The notes: a model not told the origin generated them from the letters alone. A stretch of DNA of 64,000 nt from CAVVVS01 sp963751355 (GCA_963751355.1 CAVVVS010000105.1:62001-126000); one strand, 5' to 3'. Numbered from the stretch's first letter, positions 19,586-29,432 are shown. Program-made: numbers and translations.

Positions 19586-20905
19586 TTATTTTAGCAGCAT
19601 CAATTTTTTAGTTGCTGTAAAGTTTCCTGCTTTAATCGTGTAAAAATACATTCCGCTGCTCAGGTTAGTTGCAGTAAAATGAACATTGTGAGTGCCGGGA
19701 TCTTCCTGGCGGTTTACAAGAGAAGCGACTTCGTTTCCGAGAATATTGAAAATTTTAATTGAAACAAAAGACTTCTGCGCTATTGAATAAGCAATAGTTG
19801 TGGAAGGGTTGAACGGATTCGGATAATTTTGATCAAGTGAAAAGTTTAACGGCTGAGAAATATTCACTTCGGCAACTTTGGAATATTTGAACGAACCGTC
19901 AAAGTCAACTTGCTTCAGCCTGTAATATAATGTTCCGCTCACGTTTTTGTCAACATAAGAATATGCATTTGCCTGTGTTGTCGTTCCGTGTCCTTTTACA
20001 AATGCAATTGTTGAGAAACTTGAATTATCTGTGCTTCTTTCAATTGCAAATCCGGAATTATTTATTTCTGTAGCCGTATTCCATTTCAACTGTACATTAT
20101 TCGAAGCAGCAAGTGCAGTGAATGAAGTTAATTCAACCGGCAGCGGTGTATTCATCAAATCTAATGTACGATAGGAACTTGCATCCGCACCTCCCCATTC
20201 GCTTCCCCACCATTGCTTTACAAAAGAGCCGTTAGGTCCCCATGGCGCTCCGTATGCAATAGCATCAGGATCAAAAATAACCAGGCTTAATGTTAGGGAA
20301 CTAGGCATTGTGGTAAATCCGATTTGATCCAGATGAATTACCATTTCTGCCGTATAACCGTTATCAACATCGGTAGAATCATAAATTGTACCATTTACAA
20401 TACCGGTACCCATATATGCTGCTGTAGGCGCCGGATTTCCTCCGCCCGATTCAGCTCCGAATGTAGTATCGCCTTTCACGTACAAATGGAATTCCATATC
20501 GGTATTAGTACCGTCTTTCAGTTTCAAGAACATCCCATCACCTTCCCAATCAAATTTACATACGTATTTATCATTTGATTGGAGAGCTATATAAAGATCC
20601 ATGCCGTTTGTTAAAAACCGTACGTAGCAGGTTGAAGTATCTTTGTAAGGAGGCTTTACTATTAACCCGGAATTATTAGTTGGAGTAAAAACATTCCCGG
20701 AACCTGTGCCGTTGAGTCTAAACATCAGCCTTGGTGCATCGGCAGACCAATCCGGTTCATTTAAATTTCCGTCTACCGTGATTGGACCTGTTGCTTGATA
20801 AACCGGCAATGAAGCCGGATCAGAATTTTGTGCCTTCAAACTTATCATAGATGAAAATATGAAAATTGCAAGAAGACACGACGCGGTAAAGATTTTTTTT
20901 AGCAT
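19586..20905 (-). CDS. Secreted CBM9/DOMON-like protein with T9SS sorting domain
   Basis: The 439-residue protein has a signal peptide (about 1-25, ending LKAQ) and one CBM9/DOMON-like module (about 35-190, opening ITVDGNLNEPDWSADAP). A fibronectin-like linker follows (LPVELTSFTALAASNNVQLKW, typical before T9SS domains in this group), then a sorting domain (NYPNPFNPSTTIAYSIA, ending KKLMLLK). As the first gene of the operon directly behind the LacI-controlled promoter, it is probably a surface glucan-binding protein. An AGGAG Shine-Dalgarno sits seven bases before the ATG. The single module resembles those in the 631-residue protein at 4.3-6.2 kb. Confidence 0.85.
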   Translation of the reverse strand: MLKKIFTASCLLAIFIFSSMISLKAQNSDPASLPVYQATGPITVDGNLNEPDWSADAPRLMFRLNGTGSGNVFTPTNNSGLIVKPPYKDTSTCYVRFLTNGMDLYIALQSNDKYVCKFDWEGDGMFLKLKDGTNTDMEFHLYVKGDTTFGAESGGGNPAPTAAYMGTGIVNGTIYDSTDVDNGYTAEMVIHLDQIGFTTMPSSLTLSLVIFDPDAIAYGAPWGPNGSFVKQWWGSEWGGADASSYRTLDLMNTPLPVELTSFTALAASNNVQLKWNTATEINNSGFAIERSTDNSSFSTIAFVKGHGTTTQANAYSYVDKNVSGTLYYRLKQVDFDGSFKYSKVAEVNISQPLNFSLDQNYPNPFNPSTTIAYSIAQKSFVSIKIFNILGNEVASLVNRQEDPGTHNVHFTATNLSSGMYFYTIKAGNFTATKKLMLLK

Positions 20906-20975
20906 AGAACTGCTCCTGTTTTGTTAATGAAATTAATTATTTAGAGGACTATGTTCAATAAAATCGGGAAGAAAT

Positions 20976-20989
20976 TGTAAGCGTTTACA
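20976..20989 (-). promoter_or_regulatory. LacI-type operator copy 3, before glucan operon
   Basis: On the minus strand this reads TGTAAACGCTTACA, the same 14-mer as at 7304 and 7419. It starts four bases after the proposed -10 element and lies about 70 bases upstream of the 20905 start codon. It links the regulator at 6.3-7.3 kb to the operon at 20.9-7.8 kb. Confidence 0.78.
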
Positions 20990-20993
20990 TTTA

Positions 20994-21022
20994 AATGTAA
21001 AATTTATATATTTTATTGTCAA
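20994..21022 (-). promoter_or_regulatory. Predicted promoter of the glucan operon
   Basis: On the minus strand, -35 TTGACA (21017-21022), a 17-base spacer and -10 TACATT (20994-20999) are followed directly by operator copy 3. The layout matches the lacI promoter at 7437-7465, including the shared TTGACAATAAAAT block. The rest of the 20906-21188 gap holds no other recognised element for the divergent gene. Confidence 0.65.
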
Positions 21023-21188
21023 GTAAAATCTTTTCAAGGCTATTTTTATAATTTTTATATTTCAAAGAACAATTGTGGAAAGTTCTTTTAAATACTTCCT
21101 TTACCTATTTTAATTACTGCTCGTAAGTACTCAATGCACTTCATCTTAAGGGAATAGTTCTTAACAACTAAATAAAGCGGCGGCATAA

Positions 21189-24100
21189 ATGAAAATCATC
21201 AAATTAGTTTTTATCCTCAATATTTGTGTATTATTATCGATTAAAATTTTTGCTCAAAGCATCAACATCGATAAATGTGATGATCTTTCCAACTGGCAAA
21301 AAGTTACTTCAGACGGTGTAAGTATGCATCTGTCGCTTGTCCCGGGTATTAATGGCAAAGCTATAAAAATAGATTATCAATTTACGGGTTCGGGTTATTG
21401 CGGTATTGTGAAGAATATTTCACTCAGTTTAGATTCGAATTATAAGTTTATATTTTTCGTAAAAGGAACACCTCCAAAAAATAATCTTGAATTTAAACTT
21501 GACGACAGCACCGGTGATAATGTTTGGTGGCATATTGACAGAGGTTATGATTTCCCGGTTAAATGGACCAAGCGAACACTTAGGAAAAGAGACATATCTT
21601 TTGCCTGGGGACCTAGTGGCGGCGGTATTTTAAAAAAAATGTATAAACTAGAAATAATGATATCCGCGGCTGAGGGCGGTAATGGAACTGTGTATATTGA
21701 TGATCTGTCTTATACTAAACTGCTGCCGCCTGTTACAAAAATTATTGAGCCCATCGTTAAAGCTTCCTCCTCATTAAATAGTAATCCTTCCCAATTAATG
21801 GATAATAATCCGATATCCGAATGGAGAAGTAAACCAAATGAGAATCAAAATCTTCTTTTTGATTTTCAATATTTAAGAGAGTACGGCGGAGTTATTATTA
21901 ATTGGGATTCACTAGACTACGCAACTGATTTTAATATTAACGTATCGAACGATTTGAAAAATTGGAAAACAATTTATCATGCACGCAGCGAAAAAAGGAC
22001 GAATAGTTTTATTCCGTTGCCGGATGATGAATCCAGGTATATGAAAATCGTAATGTTAAAAAGTAATAGAGGCAAAGGTTATGCGATAAAAGGAATAAAA
22101 ATTGAAAATTATAAATTTGTAGAAGACAACAATTATTTTTTTGAACAGGTTGCTAAGAATTATCCCGAAGGTTACTTCCCCAAATACTTATCGAAAGTAC
22201 AAACTTATTGGGATGTAATAGGTGTAAACGGGGACGATAAGGAAGGACTAATAAATGAAGAAGGAATGATTGAAACCGGTAAAGAAAGTTTTTCGATAGA
22301 GCCGTTTTTATATGCCAACGGTAAATATATAAATTGGAATAATGTTAAAACCACCCAAAGTTTAGTTGATAATTATCTTCCCGTTCCAATTGTCAGGTGG
22401 ACAAGTAACGGATTAAAATTGGAAATAAAAGCACTAGCGGGCGGACAGGCAGGAAAGTCATCAATTTATGTCCGTTATCGTATAACCAACAGTACAATGA
22501 ATGAGATGAAAGGATCCTTATATTTAACACTCAGACCGTTTCAAGTAAGTCCACCCTGGCAGTTTTTAAATCTTAAAGGTGGTGTAGCTAAGATTCATAG
22601 CATTACTTATTCGAATGGAACCGCAACTGTAAATAATACTAAGCAGGTAATTTCATTGACAAAGCCTACGAATTTTGGTGCGGTCCAATTCACTAACGGT
22701 TCAATCGTAAACTATATTAATAAAAATATATTACCTAATGCCCAAAATGTAAAGGATAGTTTAGGCTTTGGTTCGGCAGCATTTAAATATGATTTTGATT
22801 TGCAGCCTAAAGGATCACATGATGTTGTTATATCGGTTCCGCTTTATAAAGACAGTTATCAACCCGCTGGCAATAATATTAAAAGTGCGGATTTATTTTT
22901 CAAGAACAGACAAGAAAATGTTTCTGAGTACTGGCGGAGCAAACTGGATAAAGTAAAATTTGATTTGCCGCAGTCTGAAAAAAAAATGATCAATACATTA
23001 AAGAGCAGCCTTGCATATATTTTAATAAATAGAGACGGAAGTGCGCTGCAGCCTGGTTCGAGAAGTTATGAAAGAGCGTGGATAAGAGACGGTGCGTTGA
23101 TGGGCGCTGCTCTATTGAGAATGGGAATCACCAAAGAAGTAAAAGAATTTATTAATTGGTATTCGGAATATCAATTCCCGAGTGGTAAAATTCCATGCGT
23201 TGTTGATCAAAGAGGTGCTGATCCCGTTCCGGAAAACGACAGCCAGGGGGAATTCATATTTATTTTGCATCAATATTTCAACTTTACCAAGGACACCACA
23301 TTTTTGGCAAGTAAATGGAATAACGTAAAAAAAACAGTTAATTATATTGAGCATCAAATCAAACAAGAAACAACCGGAGAGAACAAAAACGGCACTAACG
23401 AACAAAAATCATTCTATGGATTAGTGCCTGCTTCCATTAGTCACGAAGGTTATTCTGCAAAGCCTATGCACTCCTACTGGGACGATTTTTTTGTTATGAA
23501 GGGATTAAAAGATGCTGTCACTATTGCTCACATTTTAGATAAGAAGAAAGAGGAAAACGAGTATATAAAATTGAGAGATACTTTCCGGAAAAATTTATAC
23601 CATTCAATTCATCTTGCAATGGAAAACAAAAACATCAATTATATCCCCGGTTGTGCCGAATTGGGGGATTTCGATGCAACATCCACAGCTATCGGTATTT
23701 TCCCGTGCGGTGAATTAAAATATTTACCGCAGCCGCAATTAGAAAATACATTTGATAAATATTTTAAATTTTTTAATAAAAGATTGTCACCTGCAGATGA
23801 TTGGAAAAATTTTACTCCATATGAATTAAGAGTTGCAGGCGCATTCATATATTTGCACGAAATAAACAGGACTTATGATCTTCTAAACTACTTTTTTAAA
23901 TTTCAGAGACCGGAAGGCTGGAATCATTGGGCGGAGGTTGTTTGGAAGGACAGGAATGAACCCAAGTTTATTGGGGATATGCCCCATACCTGGGTTGGGT
24001 CTGGTTACATAAATACTTTTCGTGCGTTATTTGTATATGAAGATGAAGACGATTCAACTTTGGTTTTAGGTGCGGGTATAAAGTCCGAATGGCTTAATCG

Positions 24101-24356
24101 ACCGAAGGGTATCTCAGTAGAAGATTTGCCCACTTACTACGGAAATATTTCTTATTCTATAAAAAGAATTAATCCTAAAGCGGTTGAAATAAAAATTAAG
24201 AATAATATAAAAGATGATCACATTAAATTATTATTTAAAAATCCAGTGAATAAAGAAATGAAGCAAGCGGTTTCCGGAAAAGGCAAGCGACTTGAAATTG
24301 CTAATAATTATATTTATATAAATCCTTCCGAGGGATTAGTAAAAATACAGTACTGA
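21189..24356 (+). CDS. Secreted multimodular protein: CBM-like, discoidin, GH15-like helical domain
   Basis: The 1055-residue protein has a signal peptide (about 1-23, ending IFAQ) and a CBM11/CBM30-like beta-sandwich (about 25-180, WHIDRGYDFPVKWTKRTLRKRD). A discoidin/F5-8C-like module follows (about 190-310), then a long catalytic-type region. Residues about 600-960 look like an (alpha/alpha)6 barrel with RAWIRDGALMGAALLRMG, PGCAELGDFDATSTAIGIFP and RPEGWNHWAEVVW, recalling GH15/GH63-type glucosidases. There is no T9SS domain. It is divergent from the LacI-controlled operon, with operator copy 3 in the shared 283-base gap, so co-regulation is plausible. The exact glycoside hydrolase family is not assigned. 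Confidence 0.75.
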   Translation: MKIIKLVFILNICVLLSIKIFAQSINIDKCDDLSNWQKVTSDGVSMHLSLVPGINGKAIKIDYQFTGSGYCGIVKNISLSLDSNYKFIFFVKGTPPKNNLEFKLDDSTGDNVWWHIDRGYDFPVKWTKRTLRKRDISFAWGPSGGGILKKMYKLEIMISAAEGGNGTVYIDDLSYTKLLPPVTKIIEPIVKASSSLNSNPSQLMDNNPISEWRSKPNENQNLLFDFQYLREYGGVIINWDSLDYATDFNINVSNDLKNWKTIYHARSEKRTNSFIPLPDDESRYMKIVMLKSNRGKGYAIKGIKIENYKFVEDNNYFFEQVAKNYPEGYFPKYLSKVQTYWDVIGVNGDDKEGLINEEGMIETGKESFSIEPFLYANGKYINWNNVKTTQSLVDNYLPVPIVRWTSNGLKLEIKALAGGQAGKSSIYVRYRITNSTMNEMKGSLYLTLRPFQVSPPWQFLNLKGGVAKIHSITYSNGTATVNNTKQVISLTKPTNFGAVQFTNGSIVNYINKNILPNAQNVKDSLGFGSAAFKYDFDLQPKGSHDVVISVPLYKDSYQPAGNNIKSADLFFKNRQENVSEYWRSKLDKVKFDLPQSEKKMINTLKSSLAYILINRDGSALQPGSRSYERAWIRDGALMGAALLRMGITKEVKEFINWYSEYQFPSGKIPCVVDQRGADPVPENDSQGEFIFILHQYFNFTKDTTFLASKWNNVKKTVNYIEHQIKQETTGENKNGTNEQKSFYGLVPASISHEGYSAKPMHSYWDDFFVMKGLKDAVTIAHILDKKKEENEYIKLRDTFRKNLYHSIHLAMENKNINYIPGCAELGDFDATSTAIGIFPCGELKYLPQPQLENTFDKYFKFFNKRLSPADDWKNFTPYELRVAGAFIYLHEINRTYDLLNYFFKFQRPEGWNHWAEVVWKDRNEPKFIGDMPHTWVGSGYINTFRALFVYEDEDDSTLVLGAGIKSEWLNRPKGISVEDLPTYYGNISYSIKRINPKAVEIKIKNNIKDDHIKLLFKNPVNKEMKQAVSGKGKRLEIANNYIYINPSEGLVKIQY

Positions 24357-24406
24357 TTTTCACAGATAATATTTTAATTTCGGTATAAAAATCATTCAGA
24401 TTTTTT

Positions 24407-24660
24407 TTACGCTTTCTTCCTTTCAACAATTGCCGCGAATATCAAGTAATTATTATCAAATAAAATAATATCGGCATCCTTATCCGTTTCGGGAAAACCT
24501 TTTCTTTGATCGATTTTCAATAATTTTGCAGAGTTTATTGAGGTTATATTAATTGCGATTTATAATGAACATCCGGTAAACTCTTAAAACTTTAATATGA
24601 TGTTTGCAAGGCTCATAGTGGATCCAATTAATGTGCTACTCGCACTGCGTACCAGGAGAC
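24407..24660 (-). pseudogene. nagA: Relic of N-acetylglucosamine-6-phosphate deacetylase C-terminus
   Basis: Reading one minus-strand frame gives SASSTLIGSTMSLANIIL, a stop at 24584, EFTGCSL, a stop at 24560, then INITSINSAKLLKIDQRKG and DKDADIILFDNNYLI, ending at a stop at 24407. This follows the C-terminal end of NagA (GTLAGS..., N-PAKLLGI--RKG, GKDADIVLFD). Two in-frame stops, and no recognisable homology in this frame upstream of about 24660, mark a decayed gene of which only about 80 codons remain. It fills most of the 406-base gap between the 1055-residue protein and the barrel-protein gene. Confidence 0.7.
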
Positions 24661-24762
24661 ACGACTGAGAAAGATTGCTTATATGAAATTCTCGCAAAAT
24701 ATAAAATGCAGGATAGTCGGAGTTAAATAATATATTTTGTTGAGTTGAAAAACTTTCAATTA

Positions 24763-26094
24763 CTAGAACGATGTACCGAACCCAAGAATCCATTCAGGAT
24801 GTGCGTATTTGTCAAAAGCATATTCAATTCGAAGTGAATTATAGGGAAGAAGAAGTAAGGTGAAGCCTGTGCCATAACCAGTATTGAAATTATTTATATG
24901 CAAATTTTCGCCCTTCAACTGAGTGGTTCCGGTATCGGTAAATAACTCTATGTATAACGCAACTCTATATGTCAATAATTCACGAGGTAATATCGGTATA
25001 AAATCCAAACTTATATCCAGATCTTTTATAATTGGATAATTAAACTCCAATGACGCAATATACATGTTATTACCTTCCTGCTCTTTACTATAGTATCCTC
25101 TTATTCGTTCATCGTATCCGATATAAGAATAATCATAAAAAGGCACTAACTTTCCAAAAGTCTGCCTGGTTACAAATCTCCATTTTAAACCGATATCGTC
25201 AAATAATTTTACATACTCTCTGTAATCCAGTTTTGCCACATCATAATTTATATTATTTATTCCTAATCCCTTTGCCTTGTAATCTAAAGAAAACCATATA
25301 CCGTGGCGCGGGAACTGAGCCAAATCCCTCGTATCGTAAGAGTAAGTAAAACCGGCAGAAAAAGTCCTGTCAATTCGTTCATCCGATGCCGATAGTCCTG
25401 GAATATACATCGGATTTGACACATAGTTATAATCGAGATTTAATGCAAATTTGTTATAAAGTCCGAATCTTTTACCTATTTGTAAAAAGCCATTAATTAA
25501 TTTATAATTAAAATCATTTCCGTATATATTTTTAGCAAATTGGCTTTTATTAAATGAAGTGGTATAAGATGCCATTACGGATAAAAAGATATTATGTTTC
25601 CAATTTAAGTAAGGAGTTGAATAATGGATAACATAGCTGTGATCGTAACCTGCGGCAAAACGTCCTAATAATGTTTCATTTCTCCCTCTGAAATTTTTTA
25701 TTAATACGTCCACACCGTACGAAATTTTGTTCCAATCTTTATACTTTAATTCCACAAATGGAAGCGGGTAAATATACCAGCTTTCTTCAACTGAAATAAT
25801 TAAATAATTAATTTTATTAATTTTTAGCGGAAAGACAGTTACATGAGTAAAAATACCGAGACTATAAATTCTGTCCTTGTTATAAGAGGCGATTTTGGGG
25901 GTTATTATATCTCCTTTTCCGACGGTTAATTCGCGGGTAATAATGTCCGTGTCGGTTATTTTATTTCCCAAAACTTTTATGGAATCAATAACTACAGCAT
26001 AATTCCCTTCATATTTCAATGTGTCTAAACCACGGGTAAAAGCTTTTGAGGAGAATTGCAAAAGAATTATGAATAAGATTAAATATTTTAACAT
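24763..26094 (-). CDS. BamA/Omp85-type outer-membrane barrel protein with one POTRA domain
   Basis: From the ATG at 26094 the protein is about 443 residues: a signal peptide (MLKYLILFIILLQFSSKAF), one POTRA-like domain (about 35-110, DSIKVLGNKITDTDIITREL) and a bacterial surface antigen (D15) beta-barrel ending in phenylalanine (GFGTSF), the usual barrel signal. An upstream non-ATG start at 26157 would put 21 extra residues before the signal peptide, so I prefer 26094. One POTRA is fewer than BamA (five) or TamA (three), so it is an accessory Omp85 protein. Its cargo is unknown. Confidence 0.82.
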   Translation of the reverse strand: MLKYLILFIILLQFSSKAFTRGLDTLKYEGNYAVVIDSIKVLGNKITDTDIITRELTVGKGDIITPKIASYNKDRIYSLGIFTHVTVFPLKINKINYLIISVEESWYIYPLPFVELKYKDWNKISYGVDVLIKNFRGRNETLLGRFAAGYDHSYVIHYSTPYLNWKHNIFLSVMASYTTSFNKSQFAKNIYGNDFNYKLINGFLQIGKRFGLYNKFALNLDYNYVSNPMYIPGLSASDERIDRTFSAGFTYSYDTRDLAQFPRHGIWFSLDYKAKGLGINNINYDVAKLDYREYVKLFDDIGLKWRFVTRQTFGKLVPFYDYSYIGYDERIRGYYSKEQEGNNMYIASLEFNYPIIKDLDISLDFIPILPRELLTYRVALYIELFTDTGTTQLKGENLHINNFNTGYGTGFTLLLLPYNSLRIEYAFDKYAHPEWILGFGTSF

Positions 26095-26328
26095 TAAAAT
26101 ATGATGATATGATTTAATGAGGAAAAATATAGAATTATAACAAAATAAACAGTCCAAAACTGGGAATTTTATATGGTAATCCCTGTTATGAAATTACCCT
26201 ATTTAGTATAACAAAGCAGATTAATTGAGGTTGAAGATTTACACCTCTTTATAATTTCAGCCTTGACAAAGGCGAATCTAAAAATCATGCACATTGTTCC
26301 GTATTTGATTTTGCTCTATATGAACATT

Positions 26329-29232
26329 TCATGAGACGATTTCCTCTTCAATATAATTTGAAATCGGGTTACAACTGCATACAAGGTTTCTATCGCCGTA
26401 AGCACTGTTAACTCTTCCTACACTGGGCCAAAACTTGTTAAACCTTGTCCACTCCAACGGGTAAGCTGCTTTTTCCCTAGAATACGTATGATCCCACTCA
26501 TCCGAAATTACAGTTTGAATTGTATGGGGCGCATTTTTTAATACGTTGTCGTTTATACCTGCAATCCCGTCTTCTATTTCTTTTATTTCTCCTCTTATAG
26601 AAATCATCGCATCACAAAAACGATCGAGTTCCGCTTTAGATTCGCTTTCTGTCGGTTCAACCATCAGAGTACCGGCAACAGGGAAGGATACTGTTGGAGC
26701 ATGAAATCCATAGTCCATAAGCCTTTTGGCAATATCCTCAACTTCGATGTGTGCTGAAAATTTAAATTCCCTCATATCGAAAATTAATTCATGCCCTACT
26801 TTTCCATACTGCCCTGCGTAAAGAACTTTAAAGTAATTTTTAAGACGCTCTTTCATGTAATTAGCATTAAGAATAGCGATGGAGGTAGCATTAGTTAACC
26901 CTTCACTACCCATCATTTTAATATACGCGTAAGAAATGATCAGGATATCGGCACTTCCCCAGGGAGCGGCCGATACTGCGTGTATTCCATTTTCATGCTT
27001 TAGTTTTATTACAGGGTGAGCCGGTAAAAACGGAACAAGATGGGAAGCTACACTAACCGGACCAACCCCGGGTCCTCCGCCTCCGTGCGGTATGCAGAAT
27101 GTTTTATGTAAATTAAGATGACAAACATCCGCCCCAATCATCGCAGGACTAGTAAGACCGACCTGCGCATTCATATTGGCACCATCCATATAAACCTGAC
27201 CGCCATTCTCATGAATAATATTACAGACTTCTTTTATTTTTTCTTCAAAGACTCCGTGAGTTGACGGATAGGTAACCATCAATGCGGCAAGCTCATTTTT
27301 ATGCAACTCGGCTTTTTTCTTCAAGTCATCAACATCGATGTTGCCGTTCTTATCACATGCAACAACTACTACTTTCATTCCAGCCATTACGGCACTAGCC
27401 GGATTAGTACCATGCGCCGAGGAAGGAATTAATACAACATTTCTGTTCCCTTCACCTCTGTGTATATTATACTCTCTTATTATCATCAAGCCCGTAAATT
27501 CACCCTGAGCACCTGAGTTCGGCTGAAGTGAAGTAGCGGCTAAACCAGTAATTTCGGAAAGTCCCTTTTCCAGTTCTGTAAATAATTGATGATAGCCTTC
27601 AACTTGATTGTTGGGTGCAAACGGATGAATATTGGAAAATTCCGGCCACGTAATTCCCATCATCTCAGTGGTGGCATTTAATTTCATTGTACATGAACCC
27701 AAAGGGATCATCGAATGTACCAATGAAAGATCCTTGTTCTCAAGCATCTTCATGTATCTCAATATTTGAGTTTCAGAATGGTATGTATTGAAAACAGGAT
27801 GCATTAAGTATTTACTTTTTCTTGTAAGATGTTCGGGATAATCAATCTTAATATCTTGCTCTATTGAGCTTAAAATATTTTCAACAGATTTCTTATTCGC
27901 AGCGTTTATAAAAATATTTATGATTTCTAAAATATCCTTATAATCGGTGGTTTCATTCAACGAAATACCAATTATTGAATTACTTTGATAACAAAAATTG
28001 ATATTTGTTTTTAGTGCATTTCCCTTTATTAAATTTAAAGGTGTCTCGGAACCCTCATCAAATTTTATACTCAAGGTATCAAAATAATATTTGTTAACCT
28101 GGTTATATCCGAGCTTTTTTAATACTAAATCTAAAAACTTGGTTTGCTTATGAATTCTTTCGGCTATGCCTCTTAAACCTTTGGGACCATGATACACAGC
28201 ATACATACTCGCTATAACAGCTAAAAGCACCTGGGCCGTACAAATATTGCTCGTTGCTTTTTCTCTTCTTATATGCTGTTCACGGGTTTGTAAAGCCATA
28301 CGATAAGCATTATTATTATCGGAATCTATAGTAACACCGATTATCCTTCCGGGTATTTGTCTTTTATATTCTTCTTTCGTTGCAAAGTAGGCGGCGTGCG
28401 GACCCCCGAATCCCATCGGTACACCGAAACGCTGTGTTGTTCCGACAACTGCATCAGCTCCCCATTCACCCGGGGGAGTTAATAATGTTAAGCTCAATAA
28501 ATCTGCAGCTACAACTTTATAAATATTTTTTTCTTCAGCAGCTTTAAATAATTCTCTAAAGTCTTCTATTTCCCCCGACATTCCGGGATACTGAACCAAC
28601 AAACCGAATACATCAGAACTGAGTTTAAAAGATTTATGATCGACTATTTTTATTTCTATACCATGAGGAATTGCTCTCGTTTTTAAAACATCTATAGTTT
28701 GCGGGAAACAATCACCCGAAACCAAGAATACGTTGGCATCCTTATTTTTTCTCAATGAGTAGAACATGGACATTGCTTCAGCGGCCGCAGTACCTTCATC
28801 TAATAATGAAGCATTCGCTATACTCATGCCCGTCAAATCGATTACCATTGTTTGAAAATTTAATAATGCTTCCAATCTTCCCTGGGATATTTCTGCCTGA
28901 TAAGGTGTGTACTGTGTGTACCAGCCCGGATTTTCTAGCACATTGCGCTGAATTACAGCTGGAGTAATAGCTGGATAATATCCCATTCCGATGTAAGATT
29001 TATAAACTTTATTTTTAGCGGCTATCTCTTTAAGAGTTTGTAAAAATTTATATTCGGAAAGAGGTTCGGTTAATATTAGTTTTTGTTTCAACCTTATATC
29101 CCTGGGAATGGTTTCCGATATCAATTTTTCTAATGAATCTGCTCCGACAACATCGAGCATTTCTTTAATTTCATCGCTATTGGGTCCGATGTGCCTATCT
29201 ACAAATCGATCAGTATTTTTAATGTTTTGCAT
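26329..29232 (-). CDS. gcvP: Glycine dehydrogenase (decarboxylating), P protein
   Basis: The 967-residue full-length P protein (both halves fused) decarboxylates glycine and passes the aminomethyl group to the H protein of the glycine cleavage system. It starts RFVDRHIGPNSDEIKEML, as in the family. The PLP lysine is in NLHKTFCIPHGGGGPGVGP (residue about 720), and the N-half has GMGYYPAITPAVIQRNV. It stands alone; gcvT and gcvH are not in the window. I looked for a glycine riboswitch in the 200 bases upstream and did not recognise one. Confidence 0.97.
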   Translation of the reverse strand: MQNIKNTDRFVDRHIGPNSDEIKEMLDVVGADSLEKLISETIPRDIRLKQKLILTEPLSEYKFLQTLKEIAAKNKVYKSYIGMGYYPAITPAVIQRNVLENPGWYTQYTPYQAEISQGRLEALLNFQTMVIDLTGMSIANASLLDEGTAAAEAMSMFYSLRKNKDANVFLVSGDCFPQTIDVLKTRAIPHGIEIKIVDHKSFKLSSDVFGLLVQYPGMSGEIEDFRELFKAAEEKNIYKVVAADLLSLTLLTPPGEWGADAVVGTTQRFGVPMGFGGPHAAYFATKEEYKRQIPGRIIGVTIDSDNNNAYRMALQTREQHIRREKATSNICTAQVLLAVIASMYAVYHGPKGLRGIAERIHKQTKFLDLVLKKLGYNQVNKYYFDTLSIKFDEGSETPLNLIKGNALKTNINFCYQSNSIIGISLNETTDYKDILEIINIFINAANKKSVENILSSIEQDIKIDYPEHLTRKSKYLMHPVFNTYHSETQILRYMKMLENKDLSLVHSMIPLGSCTMKLNATTEMMGITWPEFSNIHPFAPNNQVEGYHQLFTELEKGLSEITGLAATSLQPNSGAQGEFTGLMIIREYNIHRGEGNRNVVLIPSSAHGTNPASAVMAGMKVVVVACDKNGNIDVDDLKKKAELHKNELAALMVTYPSTHGVFEEKIKEVCNIIHENGGQVYMDGANMNAQVGLTSPAMIGADVCHLNLHKTFCIPHGGGGPGVGPVSVASHLVPFLPAHPVIKLKHENGIHAVSAAPWGSADILIISYAYIKMMGSEGLTNATSIAILNANYMKERLKNYFKVLYAGQYGKVGHELIFDMREFKFSAHIEVEDIAKRLMDYGFHAPTVSFPVAGTLMVEPTESESKAELDRFCDAMISIRGEIKEIEDGIAGINDNVLKNAPHTIQTVISDEWDHTYSREKAAYPLEWTRFNKFWPSVGRVNSAYGDRNLVCSCNPISNYIEEEIVS

Positions 29233-29432
29233 AAAATATTTACTCTCTCAAAAGTTAAATTACCATTTTGGGATTTAGTCTGTTCTCAATTAAAAGTTAC
29301 ATATTTTTTAATCTTTAAAATTAAACAATTTTAGGGAAAAACGTTTTACTAATAGGAATAAAATTATTAGAGTTTGCAAATAGATGAACGAAATCACTTG
29401 CTGTTAAGATAGGTAATTTAGCATGCTATTAT

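Noticed and set aside
24584..24793. 69-residue minus-strand ORF before the barrel-protein gene
   Set aside because: Its C-terminal half matches the nagA relic and its start overlaps the end of the barrel-protein gene; it is part of a decayed gene.
29233..29432. Glycine riboswitch upstream of gcvP
   Set aside because: The minus-strand leader is AT-rich and I could not find the conserved core or the expected helices.
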